DNA of 64,000 bases from assembly GCF_001277235.1 (NCBI RefSeq), contig NZ_CP012266.1:2852001-2916000 (forward strand), read 5' to 3'. Both the position numbers and the translations under genes were made by a program. Below the pieces are notes generated by a model. The model was not told the DNA's origin. It saw nothing but the letters and a program-made list of their open reading frames with translations, and made no database searches. Positions 27,183 through 36,791 of this stretch are shown one piece after another (position 1 is the stretch's first letter; each line of letters begins with the position of its first letter). Source of the stretch: Cronobacter dublinensis subsp. dublinensis LMG 23823 (GTDB lineage Bacteria > Pseudomonadota > Gammaproteobacteria > Enterobacterales > Enterobacteriaceae).

Positions 27183-28623
27183 ACACCCGCCCGTAACGGT
27201 CAGCGAAGCGAATCACATCGTCTTCTTCCAGATACGTGCCGGAGCGCACTTCAATCAGATCCAGCGGGATCTTGCCGGGGTTTTCCAGGCAGTGGGTGGC
27301 GCCGAGCGGGATGTAGACCGACTCGTTCTCACCCACCAGTTTCACCTCGTCGTTAATCGTCACCTTCGCGGTGCCCGCCACGACTATCCAGTGTTCAGCG
27401 CGGTGATGATGCATCTGCAATGAGAGCCCTTCGCCCGGCTTGACGGTGATGCGTTTCACCTGATAGCGGTCGCCCTGATCGATGGAGTCATATTTGCCCC
27501 ACGGACGGTACACTTCGCGGTGGATGTGATGCTCGTGACGGCCATCGGCTTTGATCTGCTCGACCACTTTTTTCACGTCCTGGACGTGGTTACGGTCGGC
27601 AATCAGCACCGCGTCTTTGGTCTGGACCACGACGAGATCTTTCACGCCAACGGTAGTGACCAGACCCGACTCGGCATAGACATAGCTGTTCTCGGTGTTG
27701 TGCGAAATCACGTCGCCGTGATGCACGTTGCCTTCCGGCGAGCGGCTGGAAATCTCCCATAGCGACGACCAGGAGCCGACATCGCTCCAGCCCGCGTCCA
27801 TTGGCACCACCACCGCGTCGGCGGTTTTTTCCATCACCGCGTAGTCGATAGACTCTTCCGGGCACGCCAGGAAGGCTTCTTCATCGACGCGGATAAAGTC
27901 GAGATCCGGGTCAACCGCGTTCATGGCGTTTTCACAGGCGTCCAGAATATCCGGGCGGTATTTCGCGAGTTCTTCCAGGTAACGGCCGGCGCGGAACAGG
28001 AACATACCGCTGTTCCAGTAATATTCGCCGCTGTTGACGTAAGAACGGGCAGTTTCCAGATCCGGTTTTTCGACGAACTGCGCGACGCTGAAAGCGACGG
28101 CGTCTACCGCCACTTCCGGGTTGCACACTTCGCCGCGGCGGATGTAGCCGTAGCCGGTTTCCGGCAGGTTCGGCACGATGCCGAAGGTGACCAGTTTGCC
28201 GCTCTCGGCAAACGGCATCGCGGCGCGCACGGCGCTGCGAAACGCGTCTTCATCCTGAATCACATGGTCGGCGGCCAGCACCAGCATCAGCGGATCGGTG
28301 TCCGGGCTGTTGCGTTTCGCCGCCAGCGCCGCCAGCGCAATGGCAGGCGCAGTGTTGCGCCCGGCAGGCTCAAGAATGATGTTTTCGGTGAGCTTGTTCA
28401 GCTGGCGCAGCTGCTCGGCAACAATAAAGCGATGCTGTTCGTTACAGATAACCACCGGGCTTTCGCACTGCACGCCGTTTAAGCGGCAGACGGTGGTCTG
28501 AAGCATTGTCAGATCCCCTTTCAGGCAGAGGAACTGTTTTGGGTAAAGCACGCGGGAAAGCGGCCACAGACGGCTGCCGGAGCCCCCTGCCATAATTACC
28601 GGAAAGAGTTTTGACTGACTCAT
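27181..28623 (-). CDS. cpsB: CpsB (ManC), mannose-1-phosphate guanylyltransferase
   Basis: CpsB (480 aa) makes GDP-mannose from mannose 1-phosphate and GTP. The N-terminal pyrophosphorylase signature GGSGSRLWPLSR with YPKQFL and the EKPD motif are present. The C-terminal cupin-type domain (about 370-480) has SLQMHHHRAEHWIVVAGTA, as in type II phosphomannose isomerase/GMP fusions; in the enterobacterial cps enzyme the isomerase step is normally done by ManA. It follows wcaI by three bases. Confidence 0.97.
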   Translation of the reverse strand: MSQSKLFPVIMAGGSGSRLWPLSRVLYPKQFLCLKGDLTMLQTTVCRLNGVQCESPVVICNEQHRFIVAEQLRQLNKLTENIILEPAGRNTAPAIALAALAAKRNSPDTDPLMLVLAADHVIQDEDAFRSAVRAAMPFAESGKLVTFGIVPNLPETGYGYIRRGEVCNPEVAVDAVAFSVAQFVEKPDLETARSYVNSGEYYWNSGMFLFRAGRYLEELAKYRPDILDACENAMNAVDPDLDFIRVDEEAFLACPEESIDYAVMEKTADAVVVPMDAGWSDVGSWSSLWEISSRSPEGNVHHGDVISHNTENSYVYAESGLVTTVGVKDLVVVQTKDAVLIADRNHVQDVKKVVEQIKADGRHEHHIHREVYRPWGKYDSIDQGDRYQVKRITVKPGEGLSLQMHHHRAEHWIVVAGTAKVTINDEVKLVGENESVYIPLGATHCLENPGKIPLDLIEVRSGTYLEEDDVIRFADRYGRV

Positions 28624-28626
28624 GGC

Positions 28627-29850
28627 TTAACCCCGAATATCAGCGATAAATTGGCTTAACACGTTCTCTTTTTCGAGCGTGCGTTCGGCATATTCACGTG
28701 CCACCGTGTTGTCTTTGGGCAGCGCCAACGCGCTTTCGATCCCCTGCGCCAGCGCGTCGACCGATTCCGGCTCCACGCAGACGGCGATGCCAGGCTCGGC
28801 GATACAGAGCTGTCCGAGCTCGGTGTCGTGCTCAGCGGTGATCACCGCATTGCCGCCCACCGCCAGAATGTTAGTGAGCTTGGACGGCAGAACCGCGTCC
28901 GCCGCGCCGCGCTTCTGGATAACCAGATGGCAATCCGCCATCTTGAGCAGCGCCGGAAGGGCTTCATAAGGCTGTAGCGGGAAGAACCGGACGTTGGTCA
29001 GTCCGCGCTCCGCGACCATCTTCTCAAGACGCGCCTTGCCGCCGCCCTGGCCGACAATGGCGAAAATCCACGGCTGGTCGGTAAAGCGGGCCGCCACCTC
29101 AATGGCGTTTTCCAGGCCCTGTTTCTCCCCGATGTTGCCGGAATAAAGGATGATTTTTTTATCCGCCGGCAGGCCCAGCTCGCGGCGCAGCGCGTCAACC
29201 TCTTCGGTTTTCACATCACGGAACCGCGCCACTTCTGACCAGTTCGGGAAGAAAATCACGCGCTCCGGGGGAACCCCTTTTTCTTTGGCTTTGTTCATCA
29301 TCGAGCGCGAAATAGTCGAAACGTTATCGACGTTATGCAGACCACTGCGCTCAAAACGGCTGGCGAGACGGGCGATTTTGCCCCCCTTGCCGCGGCCCGC
29401 CATGCCAAGACCGAGCATGGCGTCCACTTCGTAATCCTGAATGTGCAACACGGTTTTCGCGCCGGAGAGCTTCGCCAGCAGGCGCATGCCCGGCGTGCAG
29501 AACAGCGTCGGCACCACGCCGATGATGCGATCCGGCTTCCAGCGACGCTGGGCCAGCAGCGGGAAGAATGAACTCGCCGCGAAGCTGCCGAGATGGATCA
29601 GGCGTTTTAACGTAGAAGGTTGTTTCGGGACATAAAGCGGGCAGCGCCACACCGTGGCGGCGCCCTGCTCTTTGCGCCAGCGCCAGGAGGAGTAGTTCTC
29701 CCCCACTTTCCAGGCCGGGTAGTAAGGCGGTGCGGTAATGACCCGCACCTCATGGCCCTGACGGGCCATCCATTCCACCATCTCGCCGGTGTACTTACCG
29801 ATACCGGTCAGCTCCGGCGAGTAGTTGATGCCGTAGACCAGGATTTTCAT
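28627..29850 (-). CDS. wcaI: WcaI, colanic acid GT4 glycosyltransferase
   Basis: WcaI (407 aa) is a GT-B transferase proposed to add the first fucose to the glucose primer in colanic acid (family assignment). ILVYGINYSPELTGIGKYTG is the characteristic N-terminus, and YSGNIGEKQGLENAIEVAA marks the start of the donor domain. Short hydrophobic stretches in the N-terminal half suggest membrane association. It overlaps gmm by four bases. Confidence 0.96.
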   Translation of the reverse strand: MKILVYGINYSPELTGIGKYTGEMVEWMARQGHEVRVITAPPYYPAWKVGENYSSWRWRKEQGAATVWRCPLYVPKQPSTLKRLIHLGSFAASSFFPLLAQRRWKPDRIIGVVPTLFCTPGMRLLAKLSGAKTVLHIQDYEVDAMLGLGMAGRGKGGKIARLASRFERSGLHNVDNVSTISRSMMNKAKEKGVPPERVIFFPNWSEVARFRDVKTEEVDALRRELGLPADKKIILYSGNIGEKQGLENAIEVAARFTDQPWIFAIVGQGGGKARLEKMVAERGLTNVRFFPLQPYEALPALLKMADCHLVIQKRGAADAVLPSKLTNILAVGGNAVITAEHDTELGQLCIAEPGIAVCVEPESVDALAQGIESALALPKDNTVAREYAERTLEKENVLSQFIADIRG

Positions 29851-30326
29851 AAGCCTGGTACTCCGGCAAAACGTTCAGCCATAAAGTAGGCGCGGCTGTT
29901 GTCGTGCACATCTTCACTGGCCACAATCGAGGCGGGCGACTGCCAGCGGTAAGCTTCGTGCTGCTCTTTGGGCAGGTTGAGTTCATCCGCTTTCACACGC
30001 AGCCGGAAGCCCAGCACGATGTAGTGGGTCGTGAAGTCGGTCCCGGAGAAGTTGTCGTCATAGAAGTGCTGCCAGACGCCGTAAAACTCTCCCTCCGGCA
30101 TCGAAAAGCGTTTGCCAAGCTCCGCCTGCGTCAAACGTTCAAACGCCTGCGCCAGCGGCTCATCTTTCTGAACCCGACCGCCCGGCACGAACCAGAAGCC
30201 CTGCGCCGGACGATTGGTGCGATGACCGAGCAGGAACTCCCCCTGCTCGTTCTCGACAATCAGATCGATGGAGATAAGCGGCGTGGAGCGCACCACGGTG
30301 GCAAAATCTTCCTGACTTAAAAACAT
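29847..30326 (-). CDS. gmm: Gmm, GDP-mannose mannosyl hydrolase (Nudix)
   Basis: Gmm (WcaH/NudD, 159 aa) hydrolyses GDP-mannose or GDP-glucose to the sugar and GDP. It is a deviant Nudix enzyme: the Nudix-like helix region GGRVQKDEPLAQAFERLTQA departs from the standard GX5EX7REUXEEXGU box, as is known for this family, and WFVPGGRV precedes it. It is two bases after fcl and overlaps wcaI by four, placing it between GDP-fucose synthesis and transfer, where it may balance GDP-sugar pools. Confidence 0.95.
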   Translation of the reverse strand: MFLSQEDFATVVRSTPLISIDLIVENEQGEFLLGHRTNRPAQGFWFVPGGRVQKDEPLAQAFERLTQAELGKRFSMPEGEFYGVWQHFYDDNFSGTDFTTHYIVLGFRLRVKADELNLPKEQHEAYRWQSPASIVASEDVHDNSRAYFMAERFAGVPGL

Positions 30327-30328
30327 CC

Positions 30329-31294
30329 TTACCCCCGGAAACGATGCTGGTTTTCAAGGAACCACTGGTAAGTGCTGGCAAGGCCCGCCTCCAGTGAAAT
30401 CTCGTGATACCAGCCCAGTGAGTGCAGACGATTGACGTCGAGCAGCTTGCGCGGCGTACCGTCCGGTTTTGAGGCGTCAAACACCACGCGGCCTTTGTAG
30501 CCCACCACTTTAGCGATGGTCTGCGCCAGCTCGCGGATGGTGCAGTCAACGCCGGTGCCCACGTTAATGTGCGACAGCATCGGCTCGGTGTTCTCCTGCC
30601 ACACTTCGCGGTCGAGCTCCATCACGTGAATGCTGGCGGCCGCCATGTCATCCACATGCAGGAATTCGCGCATCGGCGTACCGCTGCCCCACACCACCAC
30701 GTCCGCGGCGTTTTCCTGGGTCGCTTCGTGGAAGCGACGCAGCAGGGCCGGGATAACGTGCGAGTTGCTCGGGTGGAAGTTGTCATGCGGACCATACAGG
30801 TTGGTCGGCATCACCGAGCGGTAGTCGCGGTTATGCTGGCGGTTGTATGACTCGCACAGCTTGATGCCTGCGATTTTGGCGATGGCGTACGGCTCGTTCG
30901 TCGGCTCCAGCGTCCCTTGCAACAGTTCGCTTTCCGCAATGGGCTGGTTAGCCAGTTTCGGGTAGATGCACGACGATCCGAGGAACAACAGCTTGTTCAC
31001 GTTGTGCAGATGCGCCGCGTGAATGATGTTGCTCTCAATCATCATATTTTCGTAGATGAAGTCCGCCGGATAGGTGTTGTTAGCGACAATGCCGCCCACC
31101 TTCGCCGCCGCCAGGTAAACCTGGTCGAGCGCGGCATCCGCGAAGAACGCGTTGACCGCCGCGCTGTCCAGCAGGTTCAGCTCGTCACGCCCTTTGAGCA
31201 CCAGCTCGACATCGTCGCGCTGCTCAAGCTGGCGAACGATGGCCGACCCCACCATCCCACGGTGGCCGGCCACAAAAATACGTTGCTTTTTCAT
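30329..31294 (-). CDS. fcl: Fcl (WcaG), GDP-L-fucose synthase
   Basis: Fcl (321 aa) epimerises and reduces GDP-4-keto-6-deoxymannose to GDP-L-fucose with NADPH. The Rossmann motif VAGHRGMVGSAIVRQL, the catalytic Tyr-x-x-x-Lys in NEPYAIAKIAGIK, and GSSCIYPK with its catalytic serine and cysteine are visible. It follows gmd by two bases, so the pathway enzymes are translated together. Confidence 0.97.
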   Translation of the reverse strand: MKKQRIFVAGHRGMVGSAIVRQLEQRDDVELVLKGRDELNLLDSAAVNAFFADAALDQVYLAAAKVGGIVANNTYPADFIYENMMIESNIIHAAHLHNVNKLLFLGSSCIYPKLANQPIAESELLQGTLEPTNEPYAIAKIAGIKLCESYNRQHNRDYRSVMPTNLYGPHDNFHPSNSHVIPALLRRFHEATQENAADVVVWGSGTPMREFLHVDDMAAASIHVMELDREVWQENTEPMLSHINVGTGVDCTIRELAQTIAKVVGYKGRVVFDASKPDGTPRKLLDVNRLHSLGWYHEISLEAGLASTYQWFLENQHRFRG

Positions 31295-31296
31295 GC

Positions 31297-32418
31297 TCAG
31301 GACTCCAGCGCGATGGCAACCTCGTAGCCGTGAGATTTCAGCAGCGAGTGTTTCTTCGCGGCTTCGAGATCTTTCGCGACCATTTCAGAGACCATTTCCT
31401 GCAGGGTGATTTCCGGTTTCCAGCCCAGTTTTTCGTGTGCTTTGGTCGGGTCGCCCAGCAGGGTTTCCACTTCAGCAGGACGGAAGTAGCGCGGGTCAAC
31501 CTGCACGATAACGTCGCCCGGTTTCACGCCCGGCGCGTCGTGACCCGTCACGGAAACCACGATGCCTTTCTCTTCGACGCCTTTGCCTTCAAAGCGCAGT
31601 TTGATACCCAGCTGCGCGGCCGCCATTTCAACGAACTGACGCACGGAGTACTGCACGCCGGTCGCGATAACGAAATCTTCCGGCTGTTCCTGCTGCAGCA
31701 TCATCCACTGCATTTTCACGTAGTCTTTGGCATGGCCCCAGTCACGCAGGGAGTCCATGTTGCCGAGGTGCAGGCAAGATTCCAGACCCTGGGCGATGTT
31801 GGCGATAGCGCGGGTGATTTTGCGGGTCACGAAGGTTTCGCCGCGACGCGGAGATTCGTGGTTGAACAGAATGCCGTTGCACGCGTACATGCCGTAGGAT
31901 TCACGGTAGTTAACGGTGATCCAGTAAGCGTACAGTTTCGCGACCGCATACGGAGAACGCGGATAGAACGGGGTGGTTTCTTTCTGCGGGATTTCCTGCA
32001 CCAGACCGTACAGCTCAGAGGTGGACGCCTGGTAGAAACGGGTTTTCTTCTCAAGACCCAGGAAGCGAATCGCTTCCAGCAGGCGCAGGGTGCCCATGGC
32101 GTCTACGTCCGCGGTGTATTCCGGGGATTCGAAGGAGACCGCTACATGGCTCATCGCGCCCAGGTTGTACACTTCGTCCGGCTGCACTTCCTGCAGGATA
32201 CGGGTCAGGTTGGAGGTATCGGTCAGGTCACCATAGTGCAGGTGGAATTTCGGGTTGCTGCTGTGCGGATCCTGATAGATATGGTCAACGCGCTCGGTAT
32301 TGAAAGAAGACGCGCGGCGTTTGATACCGTGGACTTCATACCCTTTCTCAAGCAGAAACTCAGCCAGATAGGAGCCATCTTGTCCGGTTACGCCGGTAAT
32401 GAGAGCAACTTTACTCAT
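31297..32418 (-). CDS. gmd: Gmd, GDP-mannose 4,6-dehydratase
   Basis: Gmd (373 aa) converts GDP-mannose to GDP-4-keto-6-deoxymannose. It has ALITGVTGQDGSYLAEFLLE at the NADP site, the STSELYG active-site strand, the catalytic Tyr-x-x-x-Lys in SPYAVAKLYAYW, and NHESPRRGETFVTRK for the GDP-sugar. It is preceded by a 134-base gap from wcaF that contains a small hairpin (32511-32529). Confidence 0.98.
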   Translation of the reverse strand: MSKVALITGVTGQDGSYLAEFLLEKGYEVHGIKRRASSFNTERVDHIYQDPHSSNPKFHLHYGDLTDTSNLTRILQEVQPDEVYNLGAMSHVAVSFESPEYTADVDAMGTLRLLEAIRFLGLEKKTRFYQASTSELYGLVQEIPQKETTPFYPRSPYAVAKLYAYWITVNYRESYGMYACNGILFNHESPRRGETFVTRKITRAIANIAQGLESCLHLGNMDSLRDWGHAKDYVKMQWMMLQQEQPEDFVIATGVQYSVRQFVEMAAAQLGIKLRFEGKGVEEKGIVVSVTGHDAPGVKPGDVIVQVDPRYFRPAEVETLLGDPTKAHEKLGWKPEITLQEMVSEMVAKDLEAAKKHSLLKSHGYEVAIALES

Positions 32419-32510
32419 AATTTGTTTTTCCTCTGTTTAAATCGGACTTTGCCTGGCTCACCAGGCCGTTTATTAATTCAGGGACCAGTGTCCTGCTCCC
32501 CTTTCCCAAA

Positions 32511-32529
32511 CCCTCTCGGCTTGAGAGGG
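32511..32529. repeat. Small inverted repeat in the wcaF-gmd gap
   Basis: A perfect 7-bp stem, CCCTCTC (32511-32517) with GAGAGGG (32523-32529), around a 5-base loop in the 134-base interval between wcaF and gmd. There is no adjacent T run on either strand. It resembles the C-rich/G-rich composition of the larger element at 37719-37816 and may belong to the same class of intergenic repeats. Confidence 0.45.
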
Positions 32530-32552
32530 GAAATCTGTTGCGGCGTAAAGGG

Positions 32553-33101
32553 TTATTCCCCCTCTACCCGGTCGCGTACGATCTGCGCCGGATTGCCGCG
32601 GCAAATCTTGTTGGCCGGTAGCGTCTTAAACACGCTGCTGCGCGCGCCGACCACCGTGCCTGCGCCGATGGTCACGCCCGGTGCGACAAACACATCCGTC
32701 GCAAGCCAGGCCTTCTCGCCAATCACAATCGGCGCGGCGGTAATATCAAAATGCTTGCTCATGTAGTCGTGGCTGCCGGTGCACAGGTAGCATTTCTGCG
32801 ACACCACGGCGTTGGCACCGATGGTGATATCCCCGAGCGTGTACAGCACCGCGTCATCCCCAACCCAGGCGTAATCGCCGATGGTTAATTTCCACGGGTA
32901 GGTAATTTGCACCGAAGGGCGAATCACCACGCCTTTGCCAATTCGCGCGCCGAATAACCGTAATAAGAACGCGCGCCAGCGATATAATATTTGCGGCGAC
33001 CAGGCAAACAGCGTTGCCTGAACCGCCCACCACAACTGAACCTTAATAGGGTGCCCGCCCCGGAAACCTTTCGGCACCGAGAATCCGCTTAAATCCTGCA
33101 T
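32553..33101 (-). CDS. wcaF: WcaF, colanic acid O-acetyltransferase
   Basis: WcaF (182 aa) is a left-handed parallel beta-helix acetyltransferase. Hexapeptide repeats run from about residue 55, including IGKGVVIRPSVQITYP, IGANAVVSQK, and VAPGVTIGAGTVVGARSSV near the end; the histidine of TGSHDYMSKHFD is probably catalytic. It is expected to acetylate a sugar (fucose) of the colanic acid repeat, while WcaB is the second acetyltransferase. Confidence 0.96.
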   Translation of the reverse strand: MQDLSGFSVPKGFRGGHPIKVQLWWAVQATLFAWSPQILYRWRAFLLRLFGARIGKGVVIRPSVQITYPWKLTIGDYAWVGDDAVLYTLGDITIGANAVVSQKCYLCTGSHDYMSKHFDITAAPIVIGEKAWLATDVFVAPGVTIGAGTVVGARSSVFKTLPANKICRGNPAQIVRDRVEGE

Positions 33102-33123
33102 ATGCTTTCCTTATGGCAAGGCT

Positions 33124-33876
33124 TTATGCTTTGTTATACAGCGCCTTAGCTTTTCCGGTCGTACGCAAGCGTAATAAATAAGAAAGTTCTGTTAATAACC
33201 CGGGAATACGTAATATATCGCGCTGGACTTTTTTAGCGTCCCGGCATAATTCCAGATTATTCGAGGTTGACACGCCGCCCATTGAGAATTCTGACACCAG
33301 CCCTTTCAGCTTTTTAAAGCCGTAGCCGGATTTATACATTTTGGCGGTTAACGCGTAATCGGATGAGACTTTATATTGCAGATCGTAGGGGTACTTTTTA
33401 AGCCCGGAAACCGGGAAGAAAATGGCCTGATGGCTGGCCGGCAGGCTGTGATAAATATACCAGCCGCTTTTCGCGCTGCGGCGCACTTTATTGCCGTCGC
33501 CGAAATCAAGCAGCGCGTCGCCAATATACATCGCTTCTTCACCGGCAGGCGCAGCGGCCAGCTGGCGCGCTACATCGGCTACGTTCGGATGAAATACGTC
33601 GCCGGAATTCAGAAAAATCGCAAAGCGACCGTTGGCCATAGCGATGCCTTTATTCATCGCATCATATATGCCGTTGTCTTTTTCGCTGACGTAACGCAGG
33701 TTGTACTGACCGTCGAGATCGTGCAGGAACTGCGCGGTGCCGTCGTTGGAGGCACCGTCCACCACAATCCATTCAAACTCAATCTCGGGCGCCTGCGCCA
33801 GGTGGGCCAGGGACTGCCAGGTCTTCACCACCCCTTCGTAATTGCGCCAGGCGACAGTAATTACACTTAAAAGCAT
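33124..33876 (-). CDS. wcaE: WcaE, colanic acid GT2 glycosyltransferase
   Basis: WcaE (250 aa) is a family 2 GT-A transferase, with LLSVITVAWRNYEGVVKTW at the start, DGASNDGT after the second strand, and FLNSGD in place of DxD, a known variant. It is attributed to addition of a fucose or other late sugar in the colanic acid unit; the exact step varies between proposals. It lies 14 bases after wcaD and 22 before wcaF. Confidence 0.95.
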   Translation of the reverse strand: MLLSVITVAWRNYEGVVKTWQSLAHLAQAPEIEFEWIVVDGASNDGTAQFLHDLDGQYNLRYVSEKDNGIYDAMNKGIAMANGRFAIFLNSGDVFHPNVADVARQLAAAPAGEEAMYIGDALLDFGDGNKVRRSAKSGWYIYHSLPASHQAIFFPVSGLKKYPYDLQYKVSSDYALTAKMYKSGYGFKKLKGLVSEFSMGGVSTSNNLELCRDAKKVQRDILRIPGLLTELSYLLRLRTTGKAKALYNKA

Positions 33877-33890
33877 CCGGGCCTACCTCA

Positions 33891-35111
33891 TCAGGAATCT
33901 GTAATGTTTAACGCTTTACGCAGAATAAACGGACAAACAATTAAGAACGCATATTCCGGGCTAAAAATCGAACCGGTAAAAAACAGGGATACAGGTGTAA
34001 ATAACCACAGCTGTACACGAAAATTCTGATTATTACCAAAAGCGTTAATCATCATTTTCCCGACCCTGAACAAATACCAGCCGGTCAGTAACACTGCAAA
34101 CCATGAGAAATAAATGATTAGCAGGTAGAGCCCATTGTCTATTGTTTTCCCGACGTCCGCACCGTTAAAAATTCCGAATGATGCGACATATTCGTAAAGC
34201 GAACCAAAACGCACTACACCATCGATATTCGTCAGCGAATATCCCACCATGACCAACGGGCCGATGATGCGATAATAGGATGACGAACCCTCTGTGCCTA
34301 AATCACCGATACGCTCCGCGATATACGGGAAGGCGAACACCACGCCCACGATAAAGACAGCCAGGGAAACAATTGCCAGCGGCAACTTTTTACGAATCGC
34401 GTTTTTATTAAGATACTGAAACGCCCACTCAAGCAAATAAAACAGGATAAATGTCATCACGCCCGAAAACGAACCCGATAAGACTATCCCTAAAAGAATC
34501 ATACCATCGGTTTTTGGGGTTTTGATACCAAACTGTTTGATGCTGAGCCAAATTGAGATTAACGCCAGAGCGAAGAACGCCGGCTCGAAATACATCGCCG
34601 TGGTGCGCTTGCCGCCAAACTTAATGAAATTGAGTACATAGCTGTTGCTGTAGATGAGGAGCTTCGAGATGTTCTCCATCAGACTACTGCCGCCGGTGAG
34701 GATAATCTGGGCCATCTCCAGCGCCGCCAGCGTGACAATAAAGCCCACCACCAGGTAAAACAGCCGCAGGATTTTGCGGTAGTTACGCGGCGAAATCGTC
34801 TTGAAGCGGATGCTCCAGGTCATCCCAATAATGATGACCGTGTAGAGAAACAGCATCGTCGAGGTGACATATTTACTGGCGTCGAGCGACTTACCGAACA
34901 GATAGTTGAAAAGCGTCAGACCGGCGCCAAGTCCCAGGGCGATCATCAGCTTTTTCAGGTTTATCTTGTCCACGAACAGCAGCAGCAGCACCGGCAAGAA
35001 CGTCACAATCGTAATCGGAAAACTCTCGCCGAGCTGCGCCAGTTTCACGTTCACCACCAGATAGATGAACGGCAGCAGCAGATAGCTACAGATTCTGATA
35101 GAACGAGACAT
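33891..35111 (-). CDS. wcaD: WcaD, colanic acid polymerase (Wzy)
   Basis: WcaD (406 aa) is the polytopic polymerase of the colanic acid repeat. It has around ten hydrophobic helices and a large central loop (KLLIYSNSYVLNFIKFGG). The frame is open to 35318, but the first 69 residues there are basic, non-hydrophobic and lie within wcaC in another frame. The ATG at 35111 gives MSRSIRICSYLLLPF and the length of E. coli WcaD. It overlaps wcaC by 26 bases. Confidence 0.94.
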   Translation of the reverse strand: MSRSIRICSYLLLPFIYLVVNVKLAQLGESFPITIVTFLPVLLLLFVDKINLKKLMIALGLGAGLTLFNYLFGKSLDASKYVTSTMLFLYTVIIIGMTWSIRFKTISPRNYRKILRLFYLVVGFIVTLAALEMAQIILTGGSSLMENISKLLIYSNSYVLNFIKFGGKRTTAMYFEPAFFALALISIWLSIKQFGIKTPKTDGMILLGIVLSGSFSGVMTFILFYLLEWAFQYLNKNAIRKKLPLAIVSLAVFIVGVVFAFPYIAERIGDLGTEGSSSYYRIIGPLVMVGYSLTNIDGVVRFGSLYEYVASFGIFNGADVGKTIDNGLYLLIIYFSWFAVLLTGWYLFRVGKMMINAFGNNQNFRVQLWLFTPVSLFFTGSIFSPEYAFLIVCPFILRKALNITDS

Positions 35112-36303
35112 ATTCCTCCAGCATCTGTTGGCCGCTGTACGCTTCCCGGCTGCGCGCCCGGAAGGCCTCAAGCGTGGTGCCGAAGACGGCTTCGGCGATC
35201 TGCGCTTTACCGCGCTGCGCAAGCCGCAACGCCTCGTCTTCATCGACCGTTTTACCGCCCGATTTATGCAGCACTTCCTGCGCCGCCTCGCTGTGGGTGG
35301 CGATAACCGGCACGCCAATCGAGAGCGCTTCGCACAGGATCAGCGGGTAGTTGTCGACGCGCGAGGTAAACAGCAGTGCGTCCATCTGGTTCAGCTCGTT
35401 CATCAGCTTGCGCTTATCGGTGAGGAAGCCGTGGTTCACCACGTTCGCGCCCTCAAACGGCGAGAACTTGCCGAAGGTATGTACTTCGACTTTATCGCCG
35501 AGCGCCACCAGGTCACGCACCAGGCGCTGATTGGTTTTACCGTCGTAGCGTAAATCGTGCGCCACGACCGCGATTTTCGGCGCGCCGGTGCCCGGCGCCA
35601 TCAGCGGGAGTTCGGCGAGAATGGCTTCTGTCGCCACGTCGATACCGTTATTGATAATTTTGCAGCGCCCCGCCCCGTAGAGGCTGTTGAAGGCGTCCGC
35701 CACGTGCTGGCTTGGCGAAATAAAATGGCAGCCGAGCGCCAGCATGTCGCGAAAGCGCTGACGCTTGCTGTCCACCAGGCTTCGTGCGCGGTCAACTTTG
35801 ACCGGCGGATAGTTGTCCAGCGTCGGGCATTTCTGGCAGCCGGTTTTCCAGCCGTCGCAGCCGTCAAGAAACGCGCAGCGGCCCGTCACGCTCCAGTGGT
35901 CATGCAGCGTCCAGACGAAATTCACATCGCGCTTATGCGCTTTGAGCTTCTGGCAGAATGCCACCACCTTATCGAGATTCAGCCAGTAGCTGTGCAGGAC
36001 ATGAAAATGCAGCACTACCGGCTCGTCGGTCCGCGTGACGCGGCGATAGAGCCCGTCAAGGGAGCCAAACAGATCCTGGTTTACGAAGCGAAACAGCGCG
36101 ATATTGGCAATGGAGGTGAGTCGCGGCGTATGTTTTTCCACTTCCGGGAAATTATCATGACTGACGCTTTTTTTACCGCCCTTGCCGTAACCGTAAATAA
36201 AACGAGAACGCATCCCTTGTTGCAGGGCGCGCTGGTGAAGATCCAGCGCCACGCCTGCCGCGCCGCCTTCTGCGAGGCGGACATTAAATTGTAAAATATT
36301 CAT
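35086..36303 (-). CDS. wcaC: WcaC, colanic acid GT4 glycosyltransferase
   Basis: WcaC (405 aa) is a GT-B transferase placed in galactose addition in the colanic acid repeat (family assignment). MNILQFNVRLAEGGAAGVAL and a long cysteine-containing insert (CAFLDGCDGWKTGCQKCPT) are characteristic of the WcaC/Kps-type subgroup. The C-terminal half has DNYPLILCEALSIGVPVIAT for donor binding. It overlaps wcaB by four bases. Confidence 0.95.
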   Translation of the reverse strand: MNILQFNVRLAEGGAAGVALDLHQRALQQGMRSRFIYGYGKGGKKSVSHDNFPEVEKHTPRLTSIANIALFRFVNQDLFGSLDGLYRRVTRTDEPVVLHFHVLHSYWLNLDKVVAFCQKLKAHKRDVNFVWTLHDHWSVTGRCAFLDGCDGWKTGCQKCPTLDNYPPVKVDRARSLVDSKRQRFRDMLALGCHFISPSQHVADAFNSLYGAGRCKIINNGIDVATEAILAELPLMAPGTGAPKIAVVAHDLRYDGKTNQRLVRDLVALGDKVEVHTFGKFSPFEGANVVNHGFLTDKRKLMNELNQMDALLFTSRVDNYPLILCEALSIGVPVIATHSEAAQEVLHKSGGKTVDEDEALRLAQRGKAQIAEAVFGTTLEAFRARSREAYSGQQMLEEYVSFYQNL

Positions 36304-36791
36304 TTAATTACCTTCACCCGCGCTTTTTCGCCCACCACCAGCGCGTTGTCCGGCACGCTGTCCAGCACCACGCTGCCCGCGCCGACGGTCACGTTATTGC
36401 CGATGGTGATATCGCCAATCATCACCACATTCGCGCCCAGCTCCACGCCATTGCCGATAACCGGGCAGGCGAGATTGTCCGCGCCGCGGTTGCCGATGGT
36501 GACGCCGTGGCGAATGGTGAAATCATCGCCCGCCACCACGTTTTTATTGATAACGACGGCATAACCGTGGTGGATGGTGAAGCGGCGGCCAATAGTGGCG
36601 GCAGCCTGGATTTCATAGCCGAAGAAGCATTCGGTAAAAAAGCGGTAGAGCAGCAGCACCGGCGCCGCCCACAGGTTGTTCAGTACGTTTTTTTTGCGCC
36701 ACACCGAGCAGAAGTGCGCGATGCGATAGGCGACCACCATGCAGCAGGGGCGCAGGTTCCATGAGTTGGCGCGCAGATCCTCAAGCAGCAT
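36300..36791 (-). CDS. wcaB: WcaB, colanic acid O-acetyltransferase
   Basis: WcaB (163 aa) is a left-handed beta-helix acetyltransferase related to serine O-acetyltransferase. The hexapeptide repeats run from about residue 70 (IGRRFTIHHGYAVVINKNV, IRHGVTIGNRG, IGNGVELGANVVMIGDI), and the catalytic histidine is likely in the HHG motif. It overlaps wcaA by one base at the stop/start junction. Confidence 0.96.
   Translation of the reverse strand: MLLEDLRANSWNLRPCCMVVAYRIAHFCSVWRKKNVLNNLWAAPVLLLYRFFTECFFGYEIQAAATIGRRFTIHHGYAVVINKNVVAGDDFTIRHGVTIGNRGADNLACPVIGNGVELGANVVMIGDITIGNNVTVGAGSVVLDSVPDNALVVGEKARVKVIK

Noticed and set aside
31330..32766. 478-codon open frame opposite gmd and wcaF
   Set aside because: Arg/His/Phe-rich antisense translation crossing an intergenic gap; no ribosome site or family.
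35112..35318. 69-residue N-terminal extension of wcaD
   Set aside because: It lies wholly inside wcaC, is highly basic with no membrane character, and removing it gives the family length.
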